Positions 21,713 through 32,660 of a stretch of 64,000 bases of DNA are shown in pieces (position 1 is the first letter of the stretch; every line of letters starts with the position of its first letter). Made by a program: the position numbers and the translations under genes. The notes beneath the pieces are model-generated. The model had not been told where the DNA came from. It searched no databases and saw only the letters and a program-made list of their open reading frames with translations. Where the stretch lies: NCBI GenBank assembly GCA_029721435.1, contig CM056573.1, positions 126,819,947 to 126,883,946 of the forward strand, written 5' to 3'. The stretch comes from Gymnothorax reevesii (taxonomy: Eukaryota > Chordata > Actinopteri > Anguilliformes > Muraenidae).

Positions 21713-23600
21713 GTGACGTTGCACAGAAATAATTTATGTGCTGCAAGATCATTTTTTGACCCCTTTGACGAATACTGTTCACCCCCGCCAAATTTAACAA
21801 AACAGAAGATCATTGGGGCCTTCCCTTTCGCACCATTTCATGCCCCACAGTCGGTTTTAAGGGCTCTGATTGGTCTGTGGTTTTAAAGGTGAGCTCAGTT
21901 TTTTGTCGGAGGTGGGGGGTAACAACGGGGGAGTCCCAACCAGCACAATACGTTTATCCACTCAGATCCAGCCTGAGTTCTTCCCGTTAGTTACCACTGC
22001 TAATTACTCTTCAGAAACGAAAAACTAATTACGGCCACCAATCGTGTTCAGTTCCATAACTCCGCACGCCATCCGGGGGTTGGGGGGTGGGGTGGGGGTG
22101 TTAGAGGCTCAGTCTGTGCTGGGATTAGTGTAGGTGGGGGGTGGGGGGCTTTGCAGGGGTTTTTGGGGAAGTTAATTTGGGGCCTCTTAATGAACAGTAT
22201 TAATTACGTCCCGCCAGCTCTGCTCCGCTCTCTAAGCCTCTGATAAAACAAGGCCTGCTGGGACCAGTGTAAAGCCTGAGATAGATGGGGGGAGAAAAGA
22301 AAAAGATGGAGAGGGGATGTAAGAGTATGGAGAGGAATACAACGGGAGAGAGGGAAGCAAAGGGGTGGCGAAAGGAGTGGAAATGTGAAGGAGGAAGAGC
22401 GAAAGAGAAATAGAGGAAAAAAATCAATCGTGTTCACACATCTCTACCCTACTCCATCACATAAAATCATCCTCATCCCAATATCACCCTCTGCTCCATC
22501 CTAACTGTTCCGCCCATTCATTCATTAAGGGTTGGAGTAAAAAGCTACAGGACACCGAGCACTAAGAACAAATCAACACATTTCTGGAGGTGCGTGACGG
22601 GGAAAAACTGTGACAATTTTTGAAGTGTAAAATACAAAACTGTGGTCATAAAACATGTCGTGCAGGTTGTTTTAAAAAGTAGAAACTGAGCTGCAGTTTG
22701 AGGTTTGGGGGGGTGAAGGAGGGTCAGGGAATGTAGTTGCAGGTGACGTAATTTAGGTACTGAACCAAGTTAGCAAATATGACATATATTCCTGCCAACT
22801 CCGACTCCCAGTTTTACCAACGTAAATTTCTGGAATAGTCAGGAATGGGTCAGACGGTTAAAATTCCTTATTTTTTATTTATTTATTTATTTATTTTGAG
22901 TGGCTCAAAGGAGTTTTTTAGGCCCCAGTCTCGTGCCTCAGACTAAAAGTTTCCAAGATGTTGTAAACGCTGTTTATTAAAGCAGGATTGCTGAGCTGGC
23001 TTTTAAGGAAACCTATATTGCTCCTAAATCTGGAACATGGACTGAGGTAAAAAGGTCTTTTCCTGGTCTTTTCACTAATCCTGTTTTTTGAAACAGACTC
23101 CTAAAGTAAGCCGGACTGCTTAGACCCTGATGACGCTCCTCCTTTTATTGCAAAGAGTCCAATCAAATCAAAGAGCCCTCCATCTTTTATCCAGATGCAG
23201 AGTTTCACACTGCAAATCCACAAATTGCAGGAGAGGGCAGAGAATCAGAATTCATCGCTTTATGATGCGTCCAGCCGTAAGGTTATTTTTCTGTGCGATT
23301 TTACTTAAATGGGGGTAGCATCACATAACGTTCTCAAGGGGAATTAGTTAGGGGAACATAACTGGACACAATACTGTCACTTAATTTCGCCACGTTGGGG
23401 GTCACAGGCAAAGAGAAACACATTTCATGAACATAGCAGCTTTGGTGAACAAGCAAAATCGTGTTTGAAAGGTAAGGCAACGCACATTTTATCGAACAAA
23501 TTGCCTAAAACAATATAAGTCGATGATCATAATAACTATGCTAATCTTGAAACTCATCAATCTAACTCAAATGAGATGTCCAGAGGTCGACTACAGAGTC
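21713..23600. other. No gene recognised; G-rich, GA-rich and (TTTA)n patches
   Basis: G-rich stretches occur at 22073-22160, a GA-rich tract at 22275-22425 and (TTTA)n at 22870-22896. The open frames across 22200-22437 are complements of the GA tract. Nothing coding is supported. Confidence 0.5.
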
Positions 23601-23654
23601 ATCTTTCCCCGTGACAATTCTCTCTGATCAGTGGGCTGCAATCTTGTCACGTCA

Positions 23655-23835
23655 CATTTTATACCTATTAGTACCTGGTCAGCTGTTTTTGGAACCCCAG
23701 GAGAGCAGGTACCAGAAAAAGTGGTACCAGGAACTAAGTACCAGGTACTTTTTCCTAATGGAAAAGCAAAAAAGGCGAGTAGAGTAGAGCCGGTACAGCG
23801 TAGTGGAAAAGTGCCAAGAGTGTACTTTCTCATGT
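23655..23835. repeat. Possible dispersed repeat rich in GGTACC
   Basis: GGTACC-containing and GGTACT/AGTACC motifs recur (AGCAGGTACCAG, GTGGTACCAGG, AGTACCAGGTAC), then GCCGGTACAGCGTAGTGGAA. I associate this pattern with a common fish non-autonomous transposon, but I cannot define termini. Confidence 0.4.
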
Positions 23836-24802
23836 GGTGAGACAATATCCTAAAACATTCTAAATTCAAATTAAAACCCTAATCTCGATTCAACAAGAAA
23901 ACCTTTTACAAACTGCAGGACAAGGAGTAGCAGTGAAGAAGCAAAACTTATCAAGCTGCTAATAAAGATAAGATAAGCCAAACTCTGCAGAACCCTCAAG
24001 GCCGGCCTAATGAGCTAACCTTCCGGAATGACCATATCGGTCAGCCTGGTCTTACTACCTGAGCATGCGCACCTGAGTGTTCTGGAACCATCCACGACCT
24101 AGATCAGTGACTGAACTTTAGCTGGCCCCAAGGTTTGGGAGGCTCATATGTGGTCTTCGAGCGTCCCTGGAGGCTTAAAATTAATTTAGACTATGACATA
24201 ATGGCAAACTTGTTACTAGGGGTGGAGGGTTGCTATGGGACAATGCACCACTCAGAATCAATAATATTGGATAAGGTAGAGGGAGTCACGTTTAATCCCA
24301 CCCAAAGGAAAGTGCCAAAAGGCCAATAAATATGAGGATTCGGTGGTCAGTGGGTGTGGGGTGATTGATGAAGAATGGATGCTGTGTGGTTTGCCCAGAC
24401 CAGCCTGGGTTTTTTGTGCTTCATCTGGATGGACTTACAATAAACCCAATCGCATCAGACTCTGGAGAATGTGTCCATTTTTGGAGGTAGTTTTACAAGG
24501 GTCCTTGGAACATTTTATCCACTGGCTCACACTAAGTTTTTTTTTTCCTGCAGCACTCACTTATTGGAAAGTGCCTGAATTTCAGAGCTGAATTTCATTA
24601 ATTGGGTTTATGTCCAGTCACATTAGGGAGGCAGGTTTCAGGAAAAAGGTGCTTTGAACCAAACGATGAAAATGAATGAATCACTGGAAGGGAAGTGTTA
24701 AAATACCGGGCCCACTCCATGCATAAGTGATTGCTACCTCTATTGACCGGCCCGTCTGAGAATGTGACCAATGGTTTCGATGGCATGTTCGTTTTGCCGT
24801 TG

Positions 24803-24833
<31 letters not shown>

Positions 24834-25500
24834 ACGTATACCATGGTGTGAAGATCTATGGATATCCAACCTTAAAACAGAGGGGAAGTAGGGCTGTGTT
24901 CCAGACAATGATTCCAAAGGAATCAGATCAAATCTGTTGAAGATTAGGAGAGATCCTGTCAAGGGAATTTCACCAGTCACCAGCTCCCTCTTCAAGTTTC
25001 CAATCCACTCTGCTTCTCCATGTCTGATCTCCATGTTTGACCGTTGCTCCTTCAGGTGAAAAAGGCAAGCTCCTATTGTTGGTATTTAGATGCAAAGCAA
25101 TCTTAGGGGTTTATATATGGAGTTTCTGTGTGCATCAGTGCAAAGTGGGTTTTGTGTGTGTACACTTATGCACATCTGCATACATTTGTGTGAATATTTG
25201 TGTGTGAACTCCACAAACAGGTGATGAATTAATGGAAAAATAAACAGAAACATCTTCGTTTGGTGTTTGTACTCCCGCTATCAGATCAGCTTCAAATTGT
25301 CTTGGCATAGTGTGTACAAGTGTAAACTTAACAGCAGGGATGGAGTACCTTTCTTCAAAAAGATATTCCCTTATTAACAGTAAGTGAGGCGTGGTATTAT
25401 AATCTGTTCAGTTTGTTTGTTTGTCTGTTTGTGTGTCCGTGTGTTAATATATATTAATATAATTCAACATGGTTGCACTGTTGAAATTTTTACAGTAGGT
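23836..25500. other. No gene recognised; T-tract
   Basis: Unique-looking sequence with a T run at 24806-24829. No exon-like open frame or RNA gene seen. Confidence 0.4.
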
Positions 25501-25539
25501 GGGCAATGCTCTGTAGATGACCAAATTAAATTTTGGGAG

Positions 25540-25850
25540 TGATCAGGTCAAGGTCAAAGTCATTGCAAATGTCAAAATGGTTTTTTTTGTGATGACATCC
25601 TTCAATTTTATCACATTGACGTTGGGGGTTAAATGTCAAGGTCATTGGTGACGATAATTTATTTTCCATTATAACTCAAAACAGTAGCAGATAGATAGAT
25701 ATTCCCTATTGTGACAATATAGGAACTCCTATATGGGCTTTTGTTTCTAAACATGACCTTTAACCTTGAGTGACCTTGAAACGTCAAACTGAAGGTCATG
25801 GATTTTCAAAAGACTATAAATTCAACGTGGTTGAGGTCACACTTGTGAAA
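25540..25850. repeat. Cluster of AGGTCA half-sites in AT-rich DNA
   Basis: TCAAGGTCA occurs at about 25548 and 25636, and reverse versions (TGACCTTTAACC, TGACCTTGAAAC) and GAAGGTCATGG at about 25755-25800. TCAAGGTCA is the form bound by monomeric orphan nuclear receptors such as ERR. The cluster may instead be part of a diverged dispersed repeat. Confidence 0.35.
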
Positions 25851-25859
25851 TTGAGGCAG

Positions 25860-26435
25860 AATGAAAAGCACAAAAAATAAGAGCTCGCAGGAGAGGTTTG
25901 TTTTGCCTGGCAACCACTGATTGGGGTTTTGATGATGGTGACGAAGAGTCGTCTAAGACATTACAAATTCTCTTACATGAATTGTTGGTTGAAGACTTGA
26001 TGTCTGTGAAGGCAGTTGCATATTTGTAGGATAATTTCCACACTAATAAATCCATTCAGTGACCTCCGGTGCCGTGTGGGGCTTCAGCCGTTGTCAAACT
26101 GGAAAAGACCACACCCACCATGGATATACACAAACTAACCCTGAATGGGTTTGTTTCCACTCTTTCACCTTTAAAAGGATGAGCAGACCCAAAATATGCC
26201 AGGAAAATGATCAGAGGCATGTCCACTTGTTATCTTCCTCCACACATTTATTCAGGAGTTTTTTTCCCTTTAATTTGTCCCGTCTGGATTCAACCATGTT
26301 TGTTTCTGAGTGGGTTTTTTTTGTGTCTCTATGAATGTGTATGAATCTGCCCCCAGTTGCATGTCAGTGTGTGCGGGCGTGTCTCTCCCTGCCTGTGTTA
26401 ACACACTTCTTCTGCGCAGCCACCCCTCTCTTTGA
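25860..26435. other. No gene recognised
   Basis: Unique-looking sequence with only short, featureless open frames. Confidence 0.4.
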
Positions 26436-26885
26436 CCTCTATCTCTCCCTTTCACTCACCCCCTCATTCTCTTTCTTTTTCCCCACAGTTTGTTCCTAAT
26501 CAGTTCTGGGTTAGATTTCTGTAGGCCACCACTGTTGCACACATCCTTCCACATATGCCGAGCCTTTATCCTTCTCCTCCTCTCCCTCTCTCCCTCTCTC
26601 CCCTGAGTAAAGGCTCCAGAGGGACTGCAGCAGATGTGACTCTCCTCCTGCAGCACAGGTGATAACAAGCCTTATTAGACACTTCTCTCTGTCTCTCTCT
26701 CCCCCCTCCCTCGCTCTCCCTGTTATCTTTTCCACTTCCTTATTCCCCCTCTCCCCCAGCTCTCACTCCCTCCTGGCTCTTTCCATCCATTCCTCCTTTC
26801 TCTCCCTCTCTCAATATCAGTCCAAAGTCTCTCTCAGTCTCTCTTCCTTGTTCGCACTATCACACATACACAGACTCTCACAGTG
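26436..26885. repeat. Pyrimidine-rich (CT)n tract region
   Basis: CTCTCTCTCCC-type runs are interspersed with less simple sequence. Minus-strand frames are Glu/Arg artefacts of this. Confidence 0.8.
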
Positions 26886-27019
26886 GTGGGCTGAGTATTG
26901 TTTTTAAAAAGTGTACCAAACACATGGTGAAACGCAAATGTGTCCATGAGCGCCAACCCACTCATACCCTGGAATCACACACATACTCACTAATGCATGG
27001 GACAGAACTCTGAGCCAGA

Positions 27020-27594
27020 TTCTTTTCATTTATTTAACAGTCACCAGATGATGAGATACATTCTTTAAAAAAAGAAATTAAATGATGGAATCAATATTTT
27101 TCGTTAGAAACTATTATACAATATTCTCAATATAGATTTTGTACAAAATAAAAGTTCATTAAAACACAGGAGAAGAGTGGTTCAGTAACAAATACAGAAC
27201 AGAGAAGAGAGGGCCGCTTGGGCATGTGGGGCGCTACCACACTCAGATGAGTCCAAGACTCATACATTTTATTAATAAATATATTGTCTAATGTATATAT
27301 TATGGAAATATATATATCGCTCAGCATGTAAATACCAGGGCCGTGTTCATTTTTTTCATGTACCTGTTTCCCAAGTGTAAGAAAGCGAGAGACAAAGTAC
27401 CCAAAGAGGCTGTCCTGCTCTGTGCCCGTCTCATTACCGCTGACTAGGTTAGCAGCCACTGAGCTAACCCCTGCAGGTTCTCCATGCCTAAACCACAACG
27501 GGGTGGCCATGGCGGTGTTGATTTCTGTAACCATGACAACCCTGTGCCCGGTTTTGGTCCCATTTGCAAAACCACAGTTCTGGCTACGTGATTC

Positions 27595-27626
<32 letters not shown>

Positions 27627-29671
27627 GTTAAGGTGAGGATAAAGGCAGTGTTTGGGTGTGTGTTTTTTTTGAGGGGGGTGGGCTGGTTTGAATTTCTAAG
27701 GTCACACAAAAAACAAGTGTGGCAGCGACAACTATTGGATCACAAATGACACACACGGCGCAGCATGAACACAGTCGAGGGGATGGGAGGTCATAGAATG
27801 CTTGAACGTTGATTTTTTTTTTTTCACTGTAGGGCTACCACACCCAGACACACACTCATACACTCACACACATACACACACTCATACCCTGCAAAAGTGA
27901 CCTCCAGTGGAACAACCTGTCCTGATTCTCTTTTACTTCAGTCATTTTTTTTAAACTTTTTTTGTCAGTTTCATTTTTTTTTTTGGAAAATAACAGCAAC
28001 AACAAGAAGAAAATACATTGACAAAAATAAAGATGGGCGGAGACTCTGGGAGGGAGGAGCTACGATAAGGCCAACCCTGTCACATCCAACATGATCGGCT
28101 GATTGTTTTAGTTTCTCTACATTGTTTTAAAAATCCTCCCACGTAATCTTTTTATAATGGCTGTGTGCAATACACAAGACAGAGAGGGCGTGATCCAGGT
28201 ATTTCATGTGTTCTGTCTCATGTGCACCTGCAGCGACTCATCAAGCTATCGATTATTAGCGTCAGGTGTGCTGTCACACAGGGCACATATGAAATACCTG
28301 CATCTGACCGAGGGGGGGAAGGGTTGGGGTACCCGCGGAGAGAGTTCCTAATCAATAACTGGGTTCTTTTTGAAACCATTTTATTTCTAAGGGCGCTATC
28401 CAGGTGAGAGGCACTGGCAAGGGGATCTGACCACCGCCGTACCGTACGTCTGTAAGAGGGAGATGGTGGGTGTAGTGTGGTGGTATGCCGGCAGTTAATG
28501 GGATGCAGTTATCTTTCTCTCTTGCTCCTAATTTTGTCTTCAGCACCACCCCCTCCTCTTCACTCAGCACATTTGGTTAGTGAGGCTGAGGGACTGGAAG
28601 GATGGGGTGGGTTGGGGGGGCGGAGGGGTTTGTTCCTGCTGCATTAAATTTGCAATAATGATGCATCACCACTGCATCACTTTGAAGATTAAAAGCGAGA
28701 TGCTGAATTTCAATCAAGATGCCGCCGTGGAACGGCCGGGGGAAGGAAGGAAGATCGTCAGAGCTGACGAGGGGGACGGTGATGGGGGGGATAATCTCTG
28801 GGGTTGAGGGAAAAGGCAACCTGCACCCCCCCATTACAAATTAAGCCACCAGCCCCTTTCCCCCCCCTCATTCATACAGCGATATTACAAGATGCCAAGA
28901 GAGGCAAGTACATTGACAGACTCATAAACCAGTTCAGTGCTTATTTCAAATTTGTTTTTTTTTTTGATGATGAAAACTCATTTGTCATTGAGCGCCGTTC
29001 TTCGTGTGGGGAGAGAGAGGGGGACAGAGAGGGATAGAGAGAGAGACGGGAAGAAAGCAAAGAGAGACAGCAAGAATGAGATGTGCCGGAGCAATAGAGG
29101 GAGATAGGATGTCTGGAATTGTTTTTGGCGCCATCATTTTGTCACACCATGATGAGACAAGAAGGATGCCAATTGGTACACACCTCCCTTTGGTGGTGTT
29201 CCACATTTGTAAAGTGCTTAAAATTCATTTTATTGAGGGAGGGTGGAAGGCAGAGCAGGCCAGATGGGGTATGAGGGTTTTGTGGTGATGTTTAGGAAGT
29301 GATATTGGGCAACAGCTTTGGGAGGAGATTTGTTGCATCTGAGATTGTCATCACAGCACGACTGTTCCCATATAACAATAACATAAATAAAGACACAAAG
29401 ACCAGGACAGAGCGTGGAAGGGGGGTGGGAGGGAGAAACGGCAGATCGGTCAGTTGAGGGCATTATGCTTCAGACCGCGTTTCAGTCCATTATTTTCTCT
29501 TTTAGTCTCATTTTATCAGAAGATTCACAGTCTGCAGCCACGGTCAGTCCACCCTGGGTTGGGTAGGGGAGGCCCCATTGGCAGCAGCTCTTAGGGGCTC
29601 ACAGGTATTTGTCTCTGGCCACTGTGAGGCTGCATTTTGGGGGCACATTTGCGACAGGGGATGAGGACTCC
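27020..29671 (-). other. foxo6: Likely 3' UTR of the foxo6 transcript
   Basis: This follows the stop codon of the FOXO exon on the minus strand. It is poor in transposons compared with both flanks, which fits a long, constrained 3' UTR. Candidate AATAAA signals on the minus strand (TTTATT on the plus) lie at 29229-29234, 28380-28385, 27268-27273 and 27029-27034. The AT-rich cluster near 27020-27280 would give a UTR of about 2.4-2.6 kb. It holds a TG microsatellite (27597-27622) and a long imperfect hairpin (28192-28304). The extent is inferred; no transcript evidence is available. Confidence 0.5.
28192..28304 (-). other. Long imperfect hairpin in the foxo6 3' UTR
   Basis: CAGGTATTTCAT at 28196-28207 is perfectly complementary to ATGAAATACCTG at 28289-28300. 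The inner stem pairs GCACCTG (28224-28230) with CAGGTGTGC (28263-28271), allowing a wobble. Short mismatched stretches lie between, and three more base pairs occur outside (28192-28194 with 28302-28304). The terminal loop is 32 nt (28231-28262). The overall shape is that of a long precursor-like stem or a structured UTR element. Function is unknown. Confidence 0.5.
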
Positions 29672-31357
29672 TCAACCTGGGACCCAGCTCTGGTTAGTCT
29701 GTTGGGGTCCCCCCACGCCCATTCCCACGCCCATCCCCATTCCCATACCCATTCCCACACCCTGCGACAGCGAGCTGTCGAAGTTGAAGTCCATTGCTTC
29801 GTCCGAGTCCATGAAGTCGTTGAGCAGGATGGACTCCACGTCGCAGTCCAGACTTCCATGGAAGATGTCCAAGTCCAGGTCGGCTGGAAGGACCCGCTCG
29901 TGGGGGTGATGTGGGTGGGGGTGGGGGTGTGGGGGATGATAGGGGTGGTGGTATCCATGGTAACCACCTCCCACACCACCTGCAGGGTGGGGGTGGTGGT
30001 AAAGGAGTCCGTTCCGGACATCGCCCACCTCCTGGTGGCCGTGGACAAGATTATGGTGGTACGGGCCCCCTTGGTGGAGGTATGGGGGCTGGTGGTGGCG
30101 CGGGTGGGGGGCAGTCGCCAGGCGACAGGAGTCCTCCTGGGGGGCCCCCAGCATGCCGGCTGGGTTTGGGGGGAGGGACGTGGAACCTGGTAGGTGAGCA
30201 GGGGTGTGGGAGGGGGGGCTGTACAGGTCTGGTGGGGCCTTCATGCCGTAGGCTTGCTGCTGCTGTAAAAGGCTGCCACCCAATCGGGGGCCTGGAGGCT
30301 GTTGCCGGGGGCGCCCACTTCGCGCATGGGCGTGGTTATGGTTGTGACTATGGGTGGAGTTATGGCTGTGATTGTGGGTGGGAGTATGGTTGTGGGCTGG
30401 GCTGTGATTGTGACCTGGGTGGTGGTTATGGGTGTGGTTGTGGTTATGTGACCCCACCCCATTGCTGGTAGTGGGCGAGACCATCATGCCTCTAGGCTCT
30501 GCTCCCTCTGGCCGCATCATCATGTCTTTAGGGCAGAACGGGGGGGCAGTGAGAAGGCTCTGGAGGGCATTCCCGCCCGTGTATGCTCGCAGTGACCCCT
30601 GGAAACTCGCCGGCTTGTTCTCCTGGATGGTCTGCATGGGGGTGTGGTGCCGCAGCATCCCAAGGGGGGTCTGGGGGTGTCCATAAACGCCTCCGCCCTG
30701 AGCCGACCCGCCCCCGGGCCCACCAAAGCGGAAGGCAGGGCGTTTGTTGAGGAGGGTGGGCTGTCGGTACCCATCATCCAGCGCTCGCTCTTCCAGGCGA
30801 ATAGCTCCGGCCAGCTCGGTGAGCTCCACAGCGGGGCAGCCCAGAGCAGGGGAGCGGGCACTGGAAGGGCTTGGGTACAGCCGCGGAGATGCAGAGCATG
30901 ACACTGAAACCCCGCCCCCTTCTCCCTCTCCATCCCCCAGCTCTGCCTCCGCCAGGATGGGCGAGAGGCGACCACTCAGTGTTGAGGCAGATGAGCTGCC
31001 GCGGGAGTGCAGGTCCGTCCAGCCGTCAAACTCCTCCACGCTGCTGCCTCCTAATGAGGCCACACCCCCAACCATGGCCCCGCCCTTCCCCGCAGGGCTA
31101 CCCTGCTCTGGTGAGCCCTGCAGCCCTGATCCTCCTAGTCCTGCCCCTGCCCGGCCAACCGTCATCTTCTTCCGGCTGATTCGCCCTTTGCTCTTAAGGA
31201 ACTTGGTACCATTGTCCATGGAGACCGCCCGCCGCCGCGGCGCCTTGCCGGCTTTCCCGCCTTCTGGGTTCAGCATCCACCAGGAGCTCTTGCCAGTCCC
31301 CTCGTTCTGCACACGGATAAAACGAGTGTGCAGGGACAGGTTGTGCCGGATAGAGTT
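29672..31357 (-). CDS. foxo6: Forkhead box O transcription factor, 3' coding exon; best fit FOXO6
   Basis: FOXO proteins are nuclear forkhead transcription factors restrained by insulin/PI3K-Akt signalling. This exon encodes 561 residues plus stop. It opens in phase 0 inside the forkhead domain with [13 protein letters not shown] (end of helix 3), and wing residues through [12 protein letters not shown] follow. Next are the Akt site RRRAVS (Ser at exon residue 46) and a basic nuclear-localisation stretch to about residue 64. The conserved [10 protein letters not shown]...LSGRLSPI block spans residues 113-134, [12 protein letters not shown] 241-252, an LQSLL motif 265-269, and the acidic transactivation domain [18 protein letters not shown]...MDFNFD 493-527. 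The C-terminus is NQSWVPG. The [16 protein letters not shown] segment, NDFMDSDE and loss of the usual third Akt consensus (R-S-R-T-N-S in FOXO3, here H-S-R-G-S-S) favour FOXO6 over FOXO1/3/4. A His/Asn-rich insert (303-345), a His/Pro segment (469-486) and a Gly-Met repeat (534-549) look lineage-specific. Exon 1 is not in the window. Confidence 0.93.
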   Translation of the reverse strand, partial: NSIRHNLSLHTRFIRVQNEGTGKSSWWMLNPEGGKAGKAPRRRAVSMDNGTKFLKSKGRISRKKMTVGRAGAGLGGSGLQGSPEQGSPAGKGGAMVGGVASLGGSSVEEFDGWTDLHSRGSSSASTLSGRLSPILAEAELGDGEGEGGGVSVSCSASPRLYPSPSSARSPALGCPAVELTELAGAIRLEERALDDGYRQPTLLNKRPAFRFGGPGGGSAQGGGVYGHPQTPLGMLRHHTPMQTIQENKPASFQGSLRAYTGGNALQSLLTAPPFCPKDMMMRPEGAEPRGMMVSPTTSNGVGSHNHNHTHNHHPGHNHSPAHNHTPTHNHSHNSTHSHNHNHAHARSGRPRQQPPGPRLGGSLLQQQQAYGMKAPPDLYSPPSHTPAHLPGSTSLPPNPAGMLGAPQEDSCRLATAPHPRHHQPPYLHQGGPYHHNLVHGHQEVGDVRNGLLYHHPHPAGGVGGGYHGYHHPYHPPHPHPHPHHPHERVLPADLDLDIFHGSLDCDVESILLNDFMDSDEAMDFNFDSSLSQGVGMGMGMGMGVGMGVGGPQQTNQSWVPG

Positions 31358-31420
31358 CTGTGGCAGAGTGAAAGAGAGATATACTGTCAGGGAAGGCATA
31401 ATAATGACTGGGAGAAGAAA
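31358..31420 (-). other. foxo6: Splice acceptor and polypyrimidine tract of the foxo6 intron
   Basis: On the minus strand the sequence reads TATCTCTCTTTCACTCTG then CCACAG, immediately before AACTCTATCC, the first codons of the exon. FOXO genes are known to carry an intron at this point of the forkhead domain (W-K | N-S-I-R). The open frame continuing to 31531 is intronic read-through with Leu/Ser-rich translation. Confidence 0.9.
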
Positions 31421-32215
31421 ATTACCTTGAGCAAAAGAAAGACAAAGACAAAACAAACAAGTACAAGAAGATGAAGAAGCAAGAGAAAGAGCAATAAATA
31501 ATAATAATAATATAATACAGAAGACAAGCATGATAAAATTTTACTTATTTGAGCCTTGTCATTTGCTGAAGTCCTTAAAAGAGAACACAGATGACAGAGT
31601 TTGCGTTTGTCAGGATTTGGGCCTTAATTTGATTTAAAACTCTAGTCAGTCCAGCCACAGCAGATCAACAGAAATTCAGCTCAGCAGTGGGAACAAAGAT
31701 AAATAACAGTCTGTACTGGTACACGGGGAATCTGACAATTCGTGAATGGAATCTAAATGAATTCTTTCTCCACTAAAACTGAAATTGAAATGTCGAAATT
31801 GGACCCGACTCCCAGCTCTGGGGTCGGGTTCGGCCTGATTGGCAGCGTCTTGAAGGAAGCGAGGTGAGAGGTGAGGGAGAGGGGGTTGGTGAGATCAGGA
31901 AGGGCCGTCCTAAAGCTGGATGCCGAAAAGCTTGCACAAAGCCCTGCTGTAGAAGGTTAAAGAATGATTTACTGATCTATGTCTGGCAGCCGTCTTGGCA
32001 GACTCCGCTATCGATTTGTGAGGAGAGCTCTTTAAATACTGCACGCCTGGCAGCCTGCCAGCTTTTCTACAGCAATATGAAAATATATCACAAAAATAAA
32101 ACTTTCCTTTTTCCAAGAAAAAAAAGACAGCAAAGATTACAGGGGAAGGGAATGCACTGTAAGGATGGAGGGATGAAGGAATATGATTGGAGGAGAAATT
32201 GACATTTACTGATAA
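31421..32215. other. No gene recognised (intronic)
   Basis: AT-rich sequence next to the acceptor with an AATAATAATAATATAAT patch (31495-31515). No repeats or open frames of note. Confidence 0.4.
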
Positions 32216-32224
32216 TTGTCTGCC

Positions 32225-32660
32225 CTCAATCCTGGTTGTGAACTGAATCGGGGTGTGGGGGGTTCGGTTTCTGAACTGGAATGGGGCATTTGGGGTGCGG
32301 GCTCTGAACGTGATCAGGAGTGTGGGGTTCGTGGTCAGGACAGGATTAGGGTGTGTGGGTTCGGGGCTCTGAACATGATCAGGGTGTGTGGGGTTCAGGT
32401 TCTGAACTGGATTCTAGTGTGTGGGGTTAAGGTTCTGAGAATGATCGTGGTGCATGGAGTTCAGGTCCTGAACTTGATTGGCTGGGTGGGTTTTGGTTTT
32501 TGAACTGGATTATGAAGTGTGGGGTTTGGATCCTGTACAGGAGCAGGGTGCGTGGGATTCGGGTTCTGAACCGGATTTGGGTCTGTGGGGGTTCCGGTTC
32601 TGAAGTAGATTGGAGTGCATGGGGTTGAGGTTCTGAGCTTCGGTCATGGGAGTTAGTGGT
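32225..32660 (+). repeat. Degenerate minisatellite, about 34-40 bp unit
   Basis: Units contain GGTTCTGAACTGGATT or a variant plus GTGTGTGGGGTTC. About ten to twelve diverged units are present. The 95-codon open frame here is an artefact of the repeat. Confidence 0.85.

Noticed and set aside
29609..30193. 194-codon plus-strand frame
   Set aside because: Antisense of the His/Pro- and Met-rich end of the FOXO exon; Val/His-rich without domain signal.
30744..31430. 228-codon plus-strand frame over the FOXO exon
   Set aside because: Antisense shadow of a GC-rich coding exon; no recognisable domain.
31358..31531. Apparent N-terminal extension of the FOXO frame starting with Met
   Set aside because: A splice acceptor with a polypyrimidine tract sits directly before the conserved forkhead residues, and the extension is Leu/Ser-rich intron translation.
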